DNA of 7,363 bases from NCBI GenBank assembly GCA_013202185.1, contig JABMSA010000412.1, positions 1-7,363 of the forward strand, in the 5' to 3' direction. Source of the DNA: Planctomycetota bacterium. Lineage in GTDB: Bacteria > Planctomycetota > PUPC01 > JABMSA01. Both the position numbers and the translations under genes were made by a program. The notes under the pieces were generated by a model that saw only the letters and a list, made by a program, of their open reading frames with translations, had not been told where the DNA came from and did not search any database. Within the stretch, counting starts at the first letter, position 1. Every line of letters starts with the position of its first letter. This document shows positions 6,191 through 7,363 of the stretch, piece by piece.

Positions 6191-6423
6191 CCTCCCCTCC
6201 CTTTTTTCGGTGCCTGACACTTTTGAGCTTCGAATACCCGGCAAGAGGAATCTCAGCGAAGAACCGCCAGCACGGCGAAAAGAGCAAGCATCACCGCGAT
6301 GAACACCGAAGTCTTGATGATCTCATCCCTGCCCGGGCGGATGCCTCGCCAATGTGCGACGACAAATCCCCCGGCCAGAAACGGTATGCCGGGAACGCCG
6401 CCAAGAACGATACGAAAAGCTAC
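6191..6423. other. Gap between acpS and the marR promoter
   Basis: No convincing plus-strand gene lies here. The stretch holds a polypyrimidine run with six T (6202-6207), a GGTGCCTGACAC motif followed by TTTT (6209-6224) that resembles dispersed palindromic repeats, and most of a possible minus-strand membrane ORF (listed separately). The forward frame that spans it reads as the antisense of that hydrophobic ORF. Confidence 0.5.
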
Positions 6424-6444
6424 TTGACATCCCCCTATTTGCAT
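6253..6444 (-). CDS. Possible small two-helix membrane protein
   Basis: A 63-codon minus-strand frame is the best coding candidate in this gap. Seen: a hydrophobic segment over about residues 12-32 (rich in Gly, Val, Phe and Leu), a positively charged loop HWRGIRPGRDEIIK (31-44), and a second hydrophobic segment TSVFIAVMLALFAVLAVLR (45-63) ending with the protein. This is a regular hairpin-type membrane layout. Against it: the only in-frame ATG (6444-6442) has no Shine-Dalgarno sequence, lies inside the spacer of the divergent marR promoter, and has no clear promoter of its own. It may be real, a remnant of a longer gene, or an accident of composition. I do not recognise a family. Confidence 0.4.
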   Translation of the reverse strand: MQIGGCQVAFRIVLGGVPGIPFLAGGFVVAHWRGIRPGRDEIIKTSVFIAVMLALFAVLAVLR

Positions 6445-6452
6445 GCTATACT
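6424..6452 (+). promoter_or_regulatory. Near-consensus promoter of the marR-hgcA operon
   Basis: A perfect TTGACA (6424-6429), 17 bases, then TATACT (6447-6452) with an upstream TGC extension. This is the best promoter in the window and would be strong unless repressed. Transcription should start near 6459, which excludes the in-frame ATG at 6443 as the regulator's start. A strong core promoter overlapped by inverted repeats is the usual layout for a repressor-controlled operon. Confidence 0.85.
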
Positions 6453-6482
6453 ATGTGCAGAATGCAACTATTGTCATTGCAA
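6439..6482 (+). promoter_or_regulatory. Candidate operator: TTGCA/TGCAA inverted repeats
   Basis: Three half-sites occur: TTGCAT (6439-6444), ATGCAA (6462-6467) and TTGCAA (6477-6482). The first two form a perfect inverted repeat, with 17 bases between them, around the -10. The second and third form TGCAA-N9-TTGCA just after the transcription start. MarR-family dimers bind palindromes of this general kind, often with TTGC/GCAA arms, so autoregulation by the next gene is the natural reading. Binding itself is inferred. Confidence 0.5.
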
Positions 6483-6499
6483 CCATGATAGGAGCGACT

Positions 6500-6943
6500 A
6501 TGCCAAAGAAGAATGGTTCTTTCGATGATTTCTCCTTTCTGCTGTCAAAGTTGATCCGCAAGCTGATCCTGCTGGAGCGCAGCGAGAAGGTGTGCGCCGG
6601 CGAGACTATCTCTCAGTGTTACACCATTGAGGCGCTGGCGCGAAGCGGCGAGATGTCGATAACGCAACTCAGAAAGGAGATGGGCGCCTCCTCCAGCACG
6701 ATGACGAGGGTGCTCGATATTCTTGTGCGGAAGGGACTGGTAACCAAGAGAAACAGCGCCGAAGACAGGAGAAATGTGTTTGTTAAATTGACGGCGAAAG
6801 GTCTGAACCTGGCCGGAAAGCTCGAACAGCGCAGCGAAGAATACCTCGCCATGCTTTTCGGCAGGATCCCTTCACACAAGCGCAAGCCGGTCAACGAGTC
6901 GCTGGCGATCTTGTTGAGTGTCGTCGAAGAGGAGTTGGCGTAG
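6500..6943 (+). CDS. MarR-family transcriptional regulator, upstream of hgcA
   Basis: A 147-residue winged-helix regulator. Seen: N-terminal dimerisation helices; a winged helix-turn-helix of MSITQLRKEMG, then SSSTMTRVLDILVRKGLV (about 52-81); a wing NSAEDRRNVFVKLTAKG (85-101), the family's D-R-R/LT-G signature; and a C-terminal dimerisation helix. It has two cysteines, C32 and C40, near the dimer region, which could sense a metal or redox change, though QC at this place is common in the family. The start is ATG 6500, with AGGAG (6490-6494) five bases upstream; ATG 6485 is in frame but lacks a ribosome site. hgcA starts 28 bases after the stop, so both should be one mRNA. It probably represses its own operon. 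The ligand is unknown: mercury, arsenic or a metabolite are all possible. Confidence 0.9.
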   Translation: MPKKNGSFDDFSFLLSKLIRKLILLERSEKVCAGETISQCYTIEALARSGEMSITQLRKEMGASSSTMTRVLDILVRKGLVTKRNSAEDRRNVFVKLTAKGLNLAGKLEQRSEEYLAMLFGRIPSHKRKPVNESLAILLSVVEEELA

Positions 6944-6971
6944 CCCATCAGCCGCGCCCGGAGAAACTAAT

Positions 6972-7363
6972 ATGAACAACGCTCAATGCGACGACGACAC
7001 ATGTGAATCATGCTGCGGCTCGCAGCGCGGCCCGCGCCTTATCGGCCCGAGCGACGGCCCCTCGTGGCTCGCGGGCCGGCTGGATACGCCCGCGGGGAGG
7101 GTGCCGCTGGTGAGCACAGAGCTGTCGTGGGGCGACCTCGCCGGGGCCGCCAGGGTGCGGCTGACGATAGGCCGAATGCGTTATGCCATCGGGCCCGGCC
7201 TCTACGCTGTTGGCTCGCCTGCGCCGGAGTCACCGGTGCTCGTGTCGGCCAATTACAAGTTGTCGTTCGACCATCTCCGGCGCGGGCTGCGCGGGCTCGA
7301 CGCATGGATCATGGTGCTGGACACCGCCGGCATCAACGTATGGTGCGCGGCCGGCAAGGGCAC
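6972..7363 (+). CDS. hgcA: HgcA, corrinoid protein of mercury methylation (5' part, runs off right edge)
   Basis: HgcA carries a methylcobalamin-type corrinoid and passes its methyl group to Hg(II), forming methylmercury together with the ferredoxin HgcB. The C-terminal half, not in this window, is a membrane domain. The 130 complete codons shown contain VPLVSTELSWGD (44-55), RLTIGRMRYAIGPGLYAVG (63-81), SPVLVSANYKLSFD (87-100), and LDAWIMVLDTAGINVWCAAG (109-128) running into GKGT. The NVWCAAGK motif with C125 is the cap-helix signature of HgcA; that cysteine binds cobalt from below. The related CO dehydrogenase corrinoid subunit keeps VLVTSN- and AAGKF-like parts but lacks NVWC. The N-terminus is odd: C6, C11, C14 and C15 form a CxxxxCxxCC cluster. 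The start is ATG 6972 with GGAG (6960-6963) eight bases upstream. It is cotranscribed with marR; hgcB is expected beyond the edge. Confidence 0.95.
   Translation, partial: MNNAQCDDDTCESCCGSQRGPRLIGPSDGPSWLAGRLDTPAGRVPLVSTELSWGDLAGAARVRLTIGRMRYAIGPGLYAVGSPAPESPVLVSANYKLSFDHLRRGLRGLDAWIMVLDTAGINVWCAAGKG

Noticed and set aside
6443..6499. ATG 6443 as start of the MarR regulator
   Set aside because: It lies within the promoter, before the -10 ends, and so would not be in the mRNA; ATG 6500 has AGGAG.
6972..7363. CO dehydrogenase/acetyl-CoA synthase corrinoid subunit as the identity of the last gene
   Set aside because: The NVWCAAGKGT cap-helix motif and the GRMRYAIGPGLYAVG segment are those of HgcA; the Wood-Ljungdahl subunit lacks the NVWC cysteine.

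Overview
This is a GC-rich bacterial window, with most third codon positions G or C. It holds mostly housekeeping genes, and a rarer operon runs off the right edge. Several housekeeping-type -35/-10 promoters, often with an extended -10 TGC, lie in short AT-richer gaps between GC-rich genes. The organism is probably an anaerobe, because the last gene is hgcA, the corrinoid protein of mercury methylation. A shortened MnmE-like GTPase, a single-domain bacterial histone, and hgcA behind a MarR-type regulator suggest the PVC/Planctomycetota neighbourhood or another little-cultured phylum. That placement is inference, not something the sequence proves.

Layout, left to right. (1) The 5' end of cmk (cytidylate kinase) is on the minus strand, with a promoter so close that its mRNA is probably leaderless. 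(2) Divergently on the plus strand, coaX (type III pantothenate kinase) is followed by an MnmE-like GTPase. The two are bridged by an 18-codon micro-ORF that overlaps the neighbouring gene by ATGA at each end. The GTPase keeps its N-terminal and G domains but lacks the C-terminal helical part with the catalytic cysteine motif. (3) A 71-residue histone-fold protein with a lysine-rich N-terminal tail has its own strong promoter, a perfect Shine-Dalgarno sequence and a long-loop terminator. (4) A complete 899-residue P-type ATPase of the SERCA-like calcium-pump type has its own promoter. (5) acpS (holo-ACP synthase) starts with TTG. It is preceded by a 31-codon, possibly leaderless small ORF that overlaps its start by TTGA. 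(6) A gap of about 300 bases contains a possible minus-strand two-helix membrane ORF. (7) A MarR-family regulator sits behind a near-consensus promoter with TTGCA/TGCAA repeats, followed 28 bases later by hgcA, which is cut by the window end just after its cobalt-ligand cysteine.

How they work together: coaX and acpS both belong to CoA and phosphopantetheine supply, but they are in separate transcription units. The marR-hgcA pair looks like one regulated operon, with the regulator probably controlling its own promoter and hgcA. Mercury methylation needs hgcB as well, which would be expected just beyond the right edge.
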